Of a DNA stretch of 64,000 nucleotides, positions 1 to 7,849 are shown one piece after another. Position numbers and translations under genes: made by a program. Position 1 is the first letter of the stretch; every line of letters starts with the position of its first letter. This DNA comes from Saccharopolyspora hordei (GTDB taxonomy: Bacteria > Actinomycetota > Actinomycetes > Mycobacteriales > Pseudonocardiaceae): positions 5,535,501 to 5,599,500 of the forward strand of contig NZ_JACCFJ010000001.1 in NCBI RefSeq assembly GCF_013410345.1, written 5' to 3'. Below the pieces are notes generated by a model, which saw nothing but the letters and a program-made list of their open reading frames with translations, made no database searches and had not been told where the DNA came from.

Positions 1-118
1 TCCGGCGGGAGCGGATCGAGTCACTCGACAGACCCGCGAGGCGCAGGCGCTGGGCACCGGCGCGCGAACAGCGTTCCGAGCGGGCCGCGGTCCTCGCGCG
101 CCCGGCTCGGCGTGGTCG

Positions 119-1231
119 TCAGGCCACGTCCTGCTGTTGCTGCTGGCGGCGCCAGCGGATGCCCGCTTCCAGGAACCCGTCGATCTCGCCGTCGAGCACC
201 GCATCGGGGTTGCCGACCTCGTACTCGGTGCGCAGGTCCTTGACCATCTGGTACGGGTGCAGGACGTAGGAGCGCATCTGGTTGCCCCAGCTGGAGCCGC
301 TGTCCTTGAGGGCGTCCAGCTCGGCGCGCTCCTCCTCCTTCTTGCGGGCCAGCAGCTTGGCCTGCAGCACGCGCATCGCGGCGGCCTTGTTCTGCAGCTG
401 CGACTTCTCGTTCTGGCAGGACACCACGATGCCGGTCGGGATGTGCGTGATGCGCACCGCCGAGTCGGTGGTGTTCACGCTCTGCCCGCCGGGGCCGGAG
501 GACCGGAAGACGTCGACCCGGATGTCCTTCTCCGGGACCTCGACGTGGTCGGTCTCCTCCACCACCGGCAGCACCTCGACGCCGACGAAGGAGGTCTGGC
601 GGCGCCCCTGGTTGTCGAACGGCGAGATGCGCACGAGGCGGTGCGTGCCCTGCTCGACCGAGAGGGTGCCGTAGGCGTAGGGGGCGTCGATCCGGAAGGT
701 CGCGGACTTCAGCCCGGCCTCCTCGGCGTAGGAGGTGTCGTAGACCTCGGCCGGGTAACCGTGGCGCTCGGCCCACCGCAGGTACATGCGCATGAGCATC
801 TCGGCGAAGTCGGCGGCGTCCACCCCACCGGCCTCGGCGCGGATGGTGACCATCGCGCCGCGCGGGTCGTACTCGCCGTTGAGCAGGGTGCGCACCTCGA
901 GCGCCTCGAGGTCCTTCTTGAGGGCTTCGCGCTCCTCGTCAGCCTCGGCCAGCCCGGAGCTGTCGCCCTCGTCCTCGCTGAGCTCGTAGAGCACCTCGAG
1001 GTCCTCGAGGCGCTGGCGGAGCTCGGTGATCTTGCGCAGCTCGGCCTGCCGGTGCACGAGTTGGCTGCTGACGCGCTGCGCGTGTTCGACGTCGTCCCAG
1101 AGGTCCGGCTTGGCGGCCTCGGCCTCGAGCTCGGCGATGTTCGCACGCAGAGCGTCCAGGTCCATCACGCTCTCGATGCCCTCGAGGGTGTGGGACAGTT
1201 CCTTGAGCGAAGCGGCGACGTCGGGATTCAC
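119..1231 (-). CDS. prfB: Peptide chain release factor 2 (RF2)
   Basis: Class I release factor that reads UGA/UAA and triggers peptidyl-tRNA hydrolysis on the ribosome. The 370 residues match the family length. The GGQ catalytic loop is at residues 248-250 and the SPF stop-codon-recognition tripeptide (the RF2 type) at 203-205, after an N-terminal helical domain. The frame is continuous from the GTG start, so the autoregulatory frameshift found in many bacterial prfB genes is absent. There is no Shine-Dalgarno. A TACGCT box ends 7 nt before the GTG, so the mRNA is probably leaderless. Identity is certain; the start is very likely. Confidence 0.97.
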   Translation of the reverse strand: MNPDVAASLKELSHTLEGIESVMDLDALRANIAELEAEAAKPDLWDDVEHAQRVSSQLVHRQAELRKITELRQRLEDLEVLYELSEDEGDSSGLAEADEEREALKKDLEALEVRTLLNGEYDPRGAMVTIRAEAGGVDAADFAEMLMRMYLRWAERHGYPAEVYDTSYAEEAGLKSATFRIDAPYAYGTLSVEQGTHRLVRISPFDNQGRRQTSFVGVEVLPVVEETDHVEVPEKDIRVDVFRSSGPGGQSVNTTDSAVRITHIPTGIVVSCQNEKSQLQNKAAAMRVLQAKLLARKKEEERAELDALKDSGSSWGNQMRSYVLHPYQMVKDLRTEYEVGNPDAVLDGEIDGFLEAGIRWRRQQQQQDVA

Positions 1232-1238
1232 AGTGCTC

Positions 1239-1244
1239 AGCGTA
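1239..1244 (-). promoter_or_regulatory. -10 box for leaderless prfB
   Basis: TACGCT on the minus strand followed by 7 nt and the prfB GTG. This spacing puts transcription start at or next to the first base of the start codon. Confidence 0.5.
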
Positions 1245-1298
1245 CTTCACGGGGCACGGGCCGCCCACGAGGACGGCCCGTTCGACCCGTTCGACCCC

Positions 1299-1332
1299 GC
1301 CTGCCCGCACCGCGGAGGGGTGCCGGGCAGGC
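1299..1332 (-). terminator. Hairpin terminator after padR-like gene
   Basis: Nine-bp stem GCCTGCCCG/CGGGCAGGC with a 16-nt loop, starting 10 nt after the PadR stop. There is no U tract, as is common in high-GC actinomycetes. Confidence 0.45.
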
Positions 1333-1341
1333 GCTCGGTGC

Positions 1342-1839
1342 TCATTCCGGGATGGCGTCGAGGAGCTTGATGATCGCCCGGTTGTAGGCCACCGTGAAGT
1401 CCGCGGCCGCCTTCTCGTAGGGGTCCGACGCGGCCTTGGCGGCGGCCCTCGCCTCGTCCAGCTTCTCCGCGTACTGCTCCCGGGCCGACCCGACCAGGTT
1501 GGCGCGCTGCTTGGGCGTCAGCGTGCCGGAGTAGACCAGCCGCAGGATCAGCGGGCTGCGGACGTTGTCCGGCCCCGGCTCGGTGTTCAGCCACGCCTTG
1601 AAGGCCCGCTTGCCGGCCGCGGTGATCGCGTACTGCTGGCTGGAGCGCGGCCCCTGCTTGCCGAGGCGGAGCAGGCCGGCGTCGGTCAGCGCGGGCAGCT
1701 CGCGGTAGACCTGGCTGCGGGTGACGCTGAAGAACCCTCCGAAGCGCTCGGTGGCGGCAGCCACCAGCTGGCCACCGGTCTTCGGACCTTCGTGCAGTAG
1801 TCCCAACAGGGCAGCGGATGTCGCATTCAGCTCGGTCAC
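1342..1839 (-). CDS. PadR-family transcriptional regulator
   Basis: 165-residue regulator. An N-terminal winged helix (about residues 1-85, opening TELNATSAALLGLLHEGPKT) contains the PadR signature in which SRSQVYRELPAL-like text gives the recognition helix (here SVTRSQVYRELPALTDAGLL). The C-terminal helical half is typical of Vir/AphA-type PadR proteins, which bind palindromic operators as dimers and often repress neighbours. The frame stays open upstream, but homology begins only at this GTG. Three related repeats lie just upstream (1868-1927) and may be its own operator. The effector and targets are unknown. Confidence 0.85.
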   Translation of the reverse strand: MTELNATSAALLGLLHEGPKTGGQLVAAATERFGGFFSVTRSQVYRELPALTDAGLLRLGKQGPRSSQQYAITAAGKRAFKAWLNTEPGPDNVRSPLILRLVYSGTLTPKQRANLVGSAREQYAEKLDEARAAAKAASDPYEKAAADFTVAYNRAIIKLLDAIPE

Positions 1840-1867
1840 ACTGCCACGGTGCCACGCTCGCGCGACG

Positions 1868-1925
1868 CTGTCCACAATGGTCGCCAACTCTGTCCACTGT
1901 GGTTGCAGCGCGCTGGTCCAAGTGG
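1868..1925. promoter_or_regulatory. Phased repeats upstream of padR (candidate operator)
   Basis: Read on the plus strand: CTGTCCACAATGG at 1868-1880, CTGTCCACTGTGG at 1890-1902 and CTGGTCCAAGTGG at 1913-1925. Their TCCA cores are 22 and 24 bp apart, about two helical turns. The third copy is part of the palindrome GTCCA-AG-TGGAC (1916-1927). A separate palindrome, CTGGA-gctg-TCCAG, lies at 2092-2105. I see nothing else in the 1928-2183 gap. Confidence 0.4.
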
Positions 1926-2183
1926 ACGAACGGTTGCGCCATCGGCGCAGGGGCCGGACCGCTGCCACCCGGCGGAACCGGGCACACCGCGCAGCCGTTC
2001 CGCCGCACTGCGCCTGCACGGACTGCGACGAGCATGACGTGCATTCGCCTGGATGGGGGTTCTTGGCGACGCGATGAGGTGTTATCACGTTCTGGAGCTG
2101 TCCAGCTACGTCGGGTCACCTAGAAGGTAACCGTGGGCCGACCAGCCGGCGGCCGGCAGCGACCGAGCAGGAGGTGCGGGACA

Positions 2184-2402
2184 GTGCATCGCAGTTGGTT
2201 GCGAACCAAGGTCAACGAGAGCAGGACGAAGGTGACCAACAAGGTCGCGGAGCGGGCCCGGGCGCTGGTGACCAAGCCGCTGGGCGGCGAGCTGGACTCC
2301 TGCATGGTCTGCGGCCGAGCGATGCGCCCGATGGGCATGGCCCGGAGCGAGGGACGCGTCTGCTCCCCCGCCTGCGCCCGCCAGTGGGCCCAAGGCCTGT
2401 AG
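2184..2402 (+). CDS. Small zinc-ribbon protein
   Basis: 72-residue basic protein. The first 35 residues are rich in Arg/Lys and probably helical. The C-terminal half has CMVC and CSPAC pairs (CxxC...CxxxC), a likely single zinc site, ending ARQWAQGL. The GTG start is chosen because an AGGAGG lies 9 nt upstream; an in-frame ATG further up has no ribosome site and would add unlike sequence. Function unknown. Treble-clef/zinc-ribbon proteins of this size often contact RNA or ribosomes, but that is only inference. Confidence 0.7.
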   Translation: MHRSWLRTKVNESRTKVTNKVAERARALVTKPLGGELDSCMVCGRAMRPMGMARSEGRVCSPACARQWAQGL

Positions 2403-2481
2403 GAGGGCTCCGCTCGGACGCACGCGAGCGCGGGGCCGGCCCCGCGCGCCGACCGCTGGCGCGCAGCCGGACCGGAACGCG

Positions 2482-2513
2482 GAAGAGCCCCCGGCGGGTG
2501 CCGGGGGCTCTTC
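2482..2513 (-). terminator. Terminator of first initiator tRNA gene
   Basis: Perfect 14-bp stem GAAGAGCCCCCGGC/GCCGGGGGCTCTTC with a 4-nt loop, 6 nt past the tRNA 3' end. Confidence 0.8.
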
Positions 2514-2519
2514 AAGCAG

Positions 2520-2593
2520 TAGCGGGGACAGGATTCGAACCTGCGACCTCTGGGTTATGAGCCCAGCGAGCTACCGAGCTGCTCCACCCCGCG
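2520..2593 (-). tRNA. Initiator tRNA-fMet (CAU), copy 1
   Basis: 74-nt cloverleaf with a CAU anticodon. Initiator hallmarks: three consecutive G-C pairs in the anticodon stem (GGGCTCATAACCC) and an unpaired first acceptor position (C1 opposite U72). The T loop is GGTTCGAATCC. The 3' CCA is not encoded. A near-identical copy lies 260 bp away on the same strand. Confidence 0.95.
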
Positions 2594-2633
2594 TCAGCAA
2601 CCTCATCGGGCTGCGTTCTCTGTTGTGGCCCCA

Positions 2634-2664
2634 ACTCTACACCCCCACGAGCACCGCCTGTCAC
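2634..2664 (-). promoter_or_regulatory. Candidate promoter of tRNA-fMet copy 1
   Basis: Minus-strand GTGACA and TAGAGT separated by 19 bp, about 40 nt before the tRNA 5' end. The spacer is longer than ideal. Confidence 0.35.
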
Positions 2665-2812
2665 GGGGGGTGGGTCACCGCGCTGCGGCGCCCCTGACCA
2701 GCGCGGACACCACGCGGGAGCCGGTCACGCGCGAGCCGCGGCCGCACCGGCGCCCGGACCGGGAACCGGGAACGCGCGGTTCGCGATGGCGGACCCGCGG
2801 ATGTCGGGACAC

Positions 2813-2846
2813 GGAAAAGGCCCCCGGCAGTGCCGAGGGCCTTTCC
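2813..2846 (-). terminator. Terminator of second initiator tRNA gene
   Basis: Minus-strand stem GGAAAGGCCCTCGGC with GCCGGGGGCCTTTTCC across a 3-nt loop, 7 nt past the tRNA 3' end. One arm carries an extra base. Confidence 0.8.
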
Positions 2847-2853
2847 CACTCAG

Positions 2854-2927
2854 TAGCGGGGACAGGATTCGAACCTGCGACCTCTGGGTTATGAGCCCAG
2901 CGAGCTACCGAACTGCTCCACCCCGCG
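2854..2927 (-). tRNA. Initiator tRNA-fMet (CAU), copy 2
   Basis: Same 74-nt initiator tRNA as copy 1, with a single difference in the D arm (AGTTCGG here, AGCTCGG in copy 1). It has its own promoter-like sequence and terminator, so the two are independent units rather than one precursor. Confidence 0.95.
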
Positions 2928-2956
2928 TCGGTGACATCGACTTTACGGGCCGAAGA

Positions 2957-2985
2957 AGCTTAGTGCAAATCCATGGGCGGCAAAA
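2957..2985 (-). promoter_or_regulatory. Candidate promoter of tRNA-fMet copy 2
   Basis: Minus-strand TTTTGC, 17 bp, TAAGCT, in a locally AT-rich stretch about 30 nt before the tRNA. The -35 match is weak. Confidence 0.4.
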
Positions 2986-3029
2986 GTGACGCAGCCCATT
3001 CGCCACCCGTTCGGGGGCCTGGGAAGAAC

Positions 3030-3065
3030 GGTGGGGCGAGGACCGCGATCGGTCCTCGCCCCACC
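3030..3065 (-). terminator. Terminator after UPF0182 gene
   Basis: Perfect 16-bp stem (GGTGGGGCGAGGACCG and its complement) with a CGAT loop, 14 nt past the stop. Confidence 0.85.
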
Positions 3066-3079
3066 AGCGGAGTCGCTGG

Positions 3080-5974
3080 TCAGCCGCCCTGCGCCTGCTC
3101 GAACCGCCGGACCGCGTCGTCGAGCTCCTGGTAGGCCGCACCCAGGTCCGCGAAGTCCCCGGACCGCTGGGCTCGGCGGACGTGGTCCAGGGCGGCCCGG
3201 ATGTCGCCGACGGCCTTGTTCATCTCCGGGTTCGCGTTGTCCTGCGCCGGCGGGCGCTGCTGGTCCGACGGCGGACGCTGCGGCTGCGGCTCACCGGTGT
3301 CGGTGCCCTGGCCCGCGCCGGAGCCGAACACCTGGTCCAGCGCGCCCTTCAGGGTCTCGGAGAACCCGACCTTGCCGCCGAAGGACACCAGCACCCGCGC
3401 CAGCTGCGGGTAGGACTCCTGCTCGGTGCGCTGGATGTAGATCGGCTCGATGTAGAGCAGACCACCCGCCACCGGCAGGGTCAGCAGGTTGCCGAAGATC
3501 GCGTTCACGTTCGGGTTGTTGAACAAGGTGCGGTTCTCGGTGACCTCGGGGGTCGACTCCATCTGGTTCTGCACCTGGTTCGGGCCCGGCGTGAGCGTGT
3601 TGGTCGGCAGCCGCAGCACCCGGAGCTTGCCGTAGTCCTGCGGGTCCGAGGACGCCGAGATCCACGCCGACAGGTTCTGCCGCCGCAGCGCGGTGAGCGC
3701 GCTGGTCAGCTGGAACGTCGGTTGCTGCTGGTCACCGACCTTCGCCACCACGTAGTACGGCGGCTGCTGCCCCTCGGCGCCGCCGACGTTGCCACGGCTG
3801 GTCGGGTCGGACGGCACCTCCCAGAACGTCTGGGTGGAGAAGAAGTCACCGGGGTTGTCGACGTGGTACTCGGTGAGCAGCTTGCGCTGCACCTTGAAGA
3901 TGTCCTCCGGGTACCGGAAGTGCTCGCGCAGCTGCGGGCTGATCTCGCTGGACGGCTTGACCACGCCCGGGAAGACGCCCTCCCAGGCCTTCAGGACCGG
4001 GTCCTGGTCGTCCACCGAGTACAGGTCGACGGTGCCGTCGTAGGCGTCGACGGTCGCCTTGACCGAGTTGCGGATGTAGTTGATCTGCTGGTTCGGCTGG
4101 CGCTCGACGCCGCTGAGGGTGTCGTTGGTCGCCTCGCCCAGCTCGGTCAGCTGCGAGTACGGGTAGTTGTTCAGCGTGGTGTAGCCGTCGACGATCCACT
4201 TGATGCGGCCGTCCACCACCGCCGGGTACGGGTCGCCGTCGAGCTTGAGCCACGGCGCGACCTTCTGCACGCGGTCCCGCGGGTTGCGCTCGTAGATGAT
4301 CTTCGACTCGCTGCCGATCACGCCGCTGAACAGGAAGTTCCGCTCACCGTAGTAGGCGGCGAAGACCAGCCGCTTGAACAGGTTCCCGATCGGGACCCCG
4401 CCCTTGCCGGTGTAGGTGTACTGCTGCGTGTCGGTGTCGTACTCGCGCGGCGGCTCGCCCGGGTTGCCGCCGACGATGACGTAGTCGTTGCGGCCCACCA
4501 GCTCGCCGTAGTAGACGCGCGGCTGGTCGACCGGGATGGCGCCCTGGCCGTTGTTGGCCACGTCGCTGATCTGGAACACCGGGTAGCCGCCCTGGGTGGC
4601 GCCCTCGCGGAAGGTCGAGTCGACCCGGTCGGCCGGCGCGGCGACGAAGCCGTTGCCGTGCGTGTAGACGGTGTGCCGGTTGATCCAGTTCTGCTGGTTG
4701 ACCGCCAGCCCGTCGGTGTTCAGCTCGCGCAGCGCCACCAGGTAGTCCTGGAGGTTGCCGTCGGCGTCCCGGTACCGGTCGACGTCCAGCTTGTCGGTGA
4801 AGCCGTAGAAGTTGTACTGCTGGGTCAGCTGGGTGAACGTCGGCGCCAGCACGCTCGGGTCCAGCAGCCGGATGTTGGGGATGGTGCCCTCGTCCTCGGC
4901 CACCTCGCGGGGCTGCAGCTGGGTGCGCCCCGGGTAGTCGGTGATCTCGACCTTGTCCGGGCCGATGCCGAAGGCGTGCTTGGTGGCCGCCAGGTTGCGC
5001 TCGATGGACTGCGCCTCGCGCTGGTTGGCGTTCGGGCGGACCGAGAACTGCTCCAGCAGCGCCGGCCACACCGCACCGACCACCACGCTGGACAGCACCA
5101 GCAGCACCGCGGCCAGCGCCGGGATCTGCAGGTTCTTCAGGAAGATCACCGCGAAGAACGCCAGCGCGCAGAACACCGCGATGCACATCAGGATCAGCTT
5201 GGCCGGCATCACGGCGTTGAGGTCGGTGTAGCTGGCACCGGTGAACAGGGAGTTGCGCTGCGACAGCAGCAGGTCGTAGCGGTCCAGGAAGTAGTCGACC
5301 GCCTTGAACAGCACGAACAGCCCGGCCAGCACCGCGAGCTGCACCCGGGCGGGCATGGACAGCTGCCCGGAGCGGCCGGCGAGCCGGATGCCGCCGAAGA
5401 TGTAGTGCGTGACCAGCGCGCCGACGAACGACACGGTGACCGTGATGAACGCCCACGCCAGCACCAGCCGCCAGAACGGCAGCTCGAAGGTGTAGAAGCT
5501 GATGTCGTGGCCGAACTCCGGGTCGACCTGCCCGAACGGCACGCTGTGCAGGAACAGCTGGAGGGTCTGCCAGTCGGCCTGCGCGGCCAGGCCGCCGATC
5601 ACGCCGACCACGATGGGCACGCCCAGCCCGAACAGCCGCGACCGCTCGGTGACCACCGTGCGGTACCGGGCCAGCGGGTCGTCCGGTCCGCTGACCGGCA
5701 CGAACACCGGCCGGTTGCGGTAGGCCAGCCACAGGTTCAGGCCCAGCACGGCGCCGAGGAAGACCGCAGCGGCCACCCCGAGCCCGGCGCGGGAGAACAG
5801 CTGGGTGGTGAAGACCCCCCGGTAGCCGACCTCCCCGTACCAGAGCCAGTCCACGTAGGTGCCCAGCAACCGCGATCCGGCGATGAGGGCGACCAGCACG
5901 ATGCCGCCCAGGATCAGCAACATCCGGCTTCGCCGGGACAGTTTCGGCATTCCGACCGGGGGCCGCATGGCCAC
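3080..5974 (-). CDS. UPF0182/COG1615 large membrane protein
   Basis: 964 residues, the usual family length and the likely Rv3193c counterpart. The N-terminal third is membrane-embedded with about seven hydrophobic segments (first at residues 17-36, LILGGIVLVALIAGSRLL). A long extracytoplasmic-type domain follows with many aromatic/Asn residues. The C-terminal tail is rich in Pro/Gln/Asp, then a helical end (DIRAALDHVRRAQRSGDF). Biochemical function is unknown. The GTG start fits an AGGAG 8 nt upstream better than the ATG two codons later. Ends in a strong terminator; no operon partner. Confidence 0.9.
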   Translation of the reverse strand: MAMRPPVGMPKLSRRSRMLLILGGIVLVALIAGSRLLGTYVDWLWYGEVGYRGVFTTQLFSRAGLGVAAAVFLGAVLGLNLWLAYRNRPVFVPVSGPDDPLARYRTVVTERSRLFGLGVPIVVGVIGGLAAQADWQTLQLFLHSVPFGQVDPEFGHDISFYTFELPFWRLVLAWAFITVTVSFVGALVTHYIFGGIRLAGRSGQLSMPARVQLAVLAGLFVLFKAVDYFLDRYDLLLSQRNSLFTGASYTDLNAVMPAKLILMCIAVFCALAFFAVIFLKNLQIPALAAVLLVLSSVVVGAVWPALLEQFSVRPNANQREAQSIERNLAATKHAFGIGPDKVEITDYPGRTQLQPREVAEDEGTIPNIRLLDPSVLAPTFTQLTQQYNFYGFTDKLDVDRYRDADGNLQDYLVALRELNTDGLAVNQQNWINRHTVYTHGNGFVAAPADRVDSTFREGATQGGYPVFQISDVANNGQGAIPVDQPRVYYGELVGRNDYVIVGGNPGEPPREYDTDTQQYTYTGKGGVPIGNLFKRLVFAAYYGERNFLFSGVIGSESKIIYERNPRDRVQKVAPWLKLDGDPYPAVVDGRIKWIVDGYTTLNNYPYSQLTELGEATNDTLSGVERQPNQQINYIRNSVKATVDAYDGTVDLYSVDDQDPVLKAWEGVFPGVVKPSSEISPQLREHFRYPEDIFKVQRKLLTEYHVDNPGDFFSTQTFWEVPSDPTSRGNVGGAEGQQPPYYVVAKVGDQQQPTFQLTSALTALRRQNLSAWISASSDPQDYGKLRVLRLPTNTLTPGPNQVQNQMESTPEVTENRTLFNNPNVNAIFGNLLTLPVAGGLLYIEPIYIQRTEQESYPQLARVLVSFGGKVGFSETLKGALDQVFGSGAGQGTDTGEPQPQRPPSDQQRPPAQDNANPEMNKAVGDIRAALDHVRRAQRSGDFADLGAAYQELDDAVRRFEQAQGG

Positions 5975-6053
5975 AGCGCACGCTCCTGGTGACGATCAGC
6001 AGGCAGGTCAGACGGCGGCGGTGTTCCAGGTCACCGACACCCTCGTGATGTTC

Positions 6054-6080
6054 AACTCTACGACCCCGGTGTGAAGTTCC
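6054..6080 (-). promoter_or_regulatory. Possible ECF/SigR-type promoter for UPF0182 gene
   Basis: Minus-strand GGAAC, 19 nt, GTT resembles the SigR/SigH class. An overlapping TAGAGT could instead be a housekeeping -10. The element is short and may be chance. Confidence 0.2.
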
Positions 6081-6170
6081 TGGAAGGGGCTTCGCGAAAT
6101 GGACCAATCCGGCATCTCCCCCGGTCGGGGTGCGGCGTCCCGGCCACCTCGGCGGTGCGACGATGGCGGC

Positions 6171-6698
6171 ATGCCGCAGACCCCCGAGCAGGACCTGACC
6201 GCCGCACTGCCCTCGGCCACCCGGGAGATCGAGGAGTTCGTCGCCGCCGCCGGGTGGGACCAGCCCACCCAGGTGTTCGCCCTGGTGCCCACCGAGCGCC
6301 TGCTGGCCGCCGAACCGGGCCTGGCCGACCAGCTCGACCCCGCGTCGGCGCTGACCCCGATCGCCCAGGACGCCCTGCCCGCCGAGGACCTGGCCGAGGC
6401 CCTCGGCCGCATCGAGTGGCCCGAGCAGGTGGCCGGGTGCGCGCTCGTCCAGGAGATCGTCGTGCTGCCGCCGGAGGCGGAGGCCGGGCTGCCGAGCGAC
6501 GCGGAGGCGGCGCGGCAGGCGGCCGCGGAGCACCCGGACCGCCGCGAGGCGCGGCTGGTCGCGGCGGTGCTGCGCGACGGCGGCGAGGCGTGCGTGATGC
6601 GGCTGCGCGCCGAGGACGGCGCGGACAGCGAGCTCATCGAGGACCGCACGCTGGCCCCCAACCTCATCACCGCGCTGCACGCCACCTTCGCGGAGTGA
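6171..6698 (+). CDS. PPA1357-like conserved actinobacterial protein
   Basis: 175-residue acidic, Ala/Glu-rich soluble protein (MPQTPEQDLTAALPSATREI) of a family found widely in actinobacteria without known activity. The body contains VFALVPTERLLAAEP and ends EDRTLAPNLITALHATFAE, a conserved-looking C-terminus. The ATG at 6171 is preferred to one 72 nt upstream because the added residues are Arg/Gly-rich and unlike protein. The ribosome site is weak. Converges with the PDZ protease gene 16 bp away. Confidence 0.75.
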   Translation: MPQTPEQDLTAALPSATREIEEFVAAAGWDQPTQVFALVPTERLLAAEPGLADQLDPASALTPIAQDALPAEDLAEALGRIEWPEQVAGCALVQEIVVLPPEAEAGLPSDAEAARQAAAEHPDRREARLVAAVLRDGGEACVMRLRAEDGADSELIEDRTLAPNLITALHATFAE

Positions 6699-6714
6699 CG
6701 GGCGCGGCCCCCGG

Positions 6715-7743
6715 TCAGCAGCCGGCCGGGGCCCTGCCCTCGCGGAGGGCGTCGAGCGCGCTGGTGGCGTCCTGGAGGGTGGCCACCCGGGCCAGCTGCA
6801 GGCCCTCCGGGGCCTGCGCCTTCGCCTCCGCGCAGTTGTCCGCGGGCACCAGGAAGGTGGTCGCCCCGGCCTCCCGGGCCTTGACCATCTTGAACGGGAT
6901 GCCGCCGATGGGGCCGACCTTGCCGTCCGGGGTGATCTCGCCGGTCCCGGCCACGAACTGGCCGCCGTTGAGCTCGCCGGGCGTGAGCTTGTCGATGATC
7001 GCCAGGGTGAACATCAACCCGGCCGACGGGCCGCCCACGTCCGCCAGGCTGATCTTGATGTCGAAGTCGACGTCCGGCCGCTCGACGGCCGCCACCCCGA
7101 GGAAGCCCTGCGTCTGCTGGTCGCCGGGCCCGGGCGCGAGCTGCACGTCGGCGACCCGCTCCGGCTCGTCGCCGTGCTGGAACCGGATCTGCACCCGGTC
7201 CCCGGGCTTGGTGTCGGACAGGGCCGTCCGCAGCGACTGCGGGTCGGTCACCGGTCGGCCGTTGGCCTCCAGCAGCCGGTCGCCCGGCGCCAGGACACCG
7301 TCCGCCGGGCTGCCCTTGACGACCTGGCCGACCAGCACCTTCATCGGGTAGCCGAGGTAGCGCAGGGCCGCGGTCTCCGCGGTGGTCTGCGAGTCGTTGA
7401 ACGCCTCGGCGTTCTCCTGCTCGATCTGCTGCTCGGTCTTGTCCGGCGGGAAGTAGAGGTCGCGCGGCGCCAACGCGTAGCGCCCGCTCACCCACAACCC
7501 GAGCGCGCCGAACATGGACAGCTGGTCGGTCACCGACACCGTGGTCATGTTCAGGTGACCACCGGTGGGGAAGGTCTGCTGGCCCTCGATGCTGATGACC
7601 GGCGTCTCGCCGTCGAGGCCCAGGGTGTCGTACGTCGGTCCCGGGCCGAGCGCCACGTAGGGCACCCGGACGAACGCACCGAGCAGCCCGAAGGCGACGA
7701 CCAGCACGACGCTCGTGAGCAGCGTCCAGGTACGGCGGTTCAC
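6715..7743 (-). CDS. Membrane-anchored PDZ / Lon-like (S16) serine protease
   Basis: 342 residues; the Rv3194c/YlbL type. A TM anchor lies at about residues 8-26, a PDZ domain at about 130-205, and a C-terminal Lon-type S16 protease domain at about 215-330. The Ser/Lys dyad is visible as S240 in GGPSAGLMF and K285 in GGIPFKMVK, with the usual spacing of about 45. The active site is expected outside the membrane. There is no Shine-Dalgarno; a TACGCT box 8 nt before the GTG suggests a leaderless or near-leaderless mRNA. Substrate unknown. Confidence 0.9.
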   Translation of the reverse strand: MNRRTWTLLTSVVLVVAFGLLGAFVRVPYVALGPGPTYDTLGLDGETPVISIEGQQTFPTGGHLNMTTVSVTDQLSMFGALGLWVSGRYALAPRDLYFPPDKTEQQIEQENAEAFNDSQTTAETAALRYLGYPMKVLVGQVVKGSPADGVLAPGDRLLEANGRPVTDPQSLRTALSDTKPGDRVQIRFQHGDEPERVADVQLAPGPGDQQTQGFLGVAAVERPDVDFDIKISLADVGGPSAGLMFTLAIIDKLTPGELNGGQFVAGTGEITPDGKVGPIGGIPFKMVKAREAGATTFLVPADNCAEAKAQAPEGLQLARVATLQDATSALDALREGRAPAGC

Positions 7744-7837
7744 GAGCCGACAGCGTACGTGTTCGCTGTTGGCGATGTGTGCGGTGTTCGGCTCCCCGCG
7801 GGCCCCGGACGGCTTCTGCCTGGCGGCTCAGGCCGCG

Positions 7838-7843
7838 TACCGT
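7838..7843 (+). promoter_or_regulatory. -10 box for leaderless DUF2342 gene
   Basis: TACCGT, 6 nt, then ATG at 7850. No Shine-Dalgarno is present. Confidence 0.5.
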
Positions 7844-7849
7844 GGAACT

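Noticed and set aside
1-118. Gene downstream of prfB
   Set aside because: Frames here are extensions of prfB shadows; 118 bp with no ribosome site, motif or clear terminator.
2174-2894. Open frames ending in AGTGFEPATSGL
   Set aside because: This peptide is the translation of the antisense strand of tRNA-fMet, a well-known false annotation; both occurrences coincide with the tRNA genes.
3182-5992. 936-codon open frame opposite the UPF0182 gene
   Set aside because: High-GC antisense frame, rich in Arg/Val/Gly/Gln, with no domain; the minus strand encodes a recognisable full-length family member.
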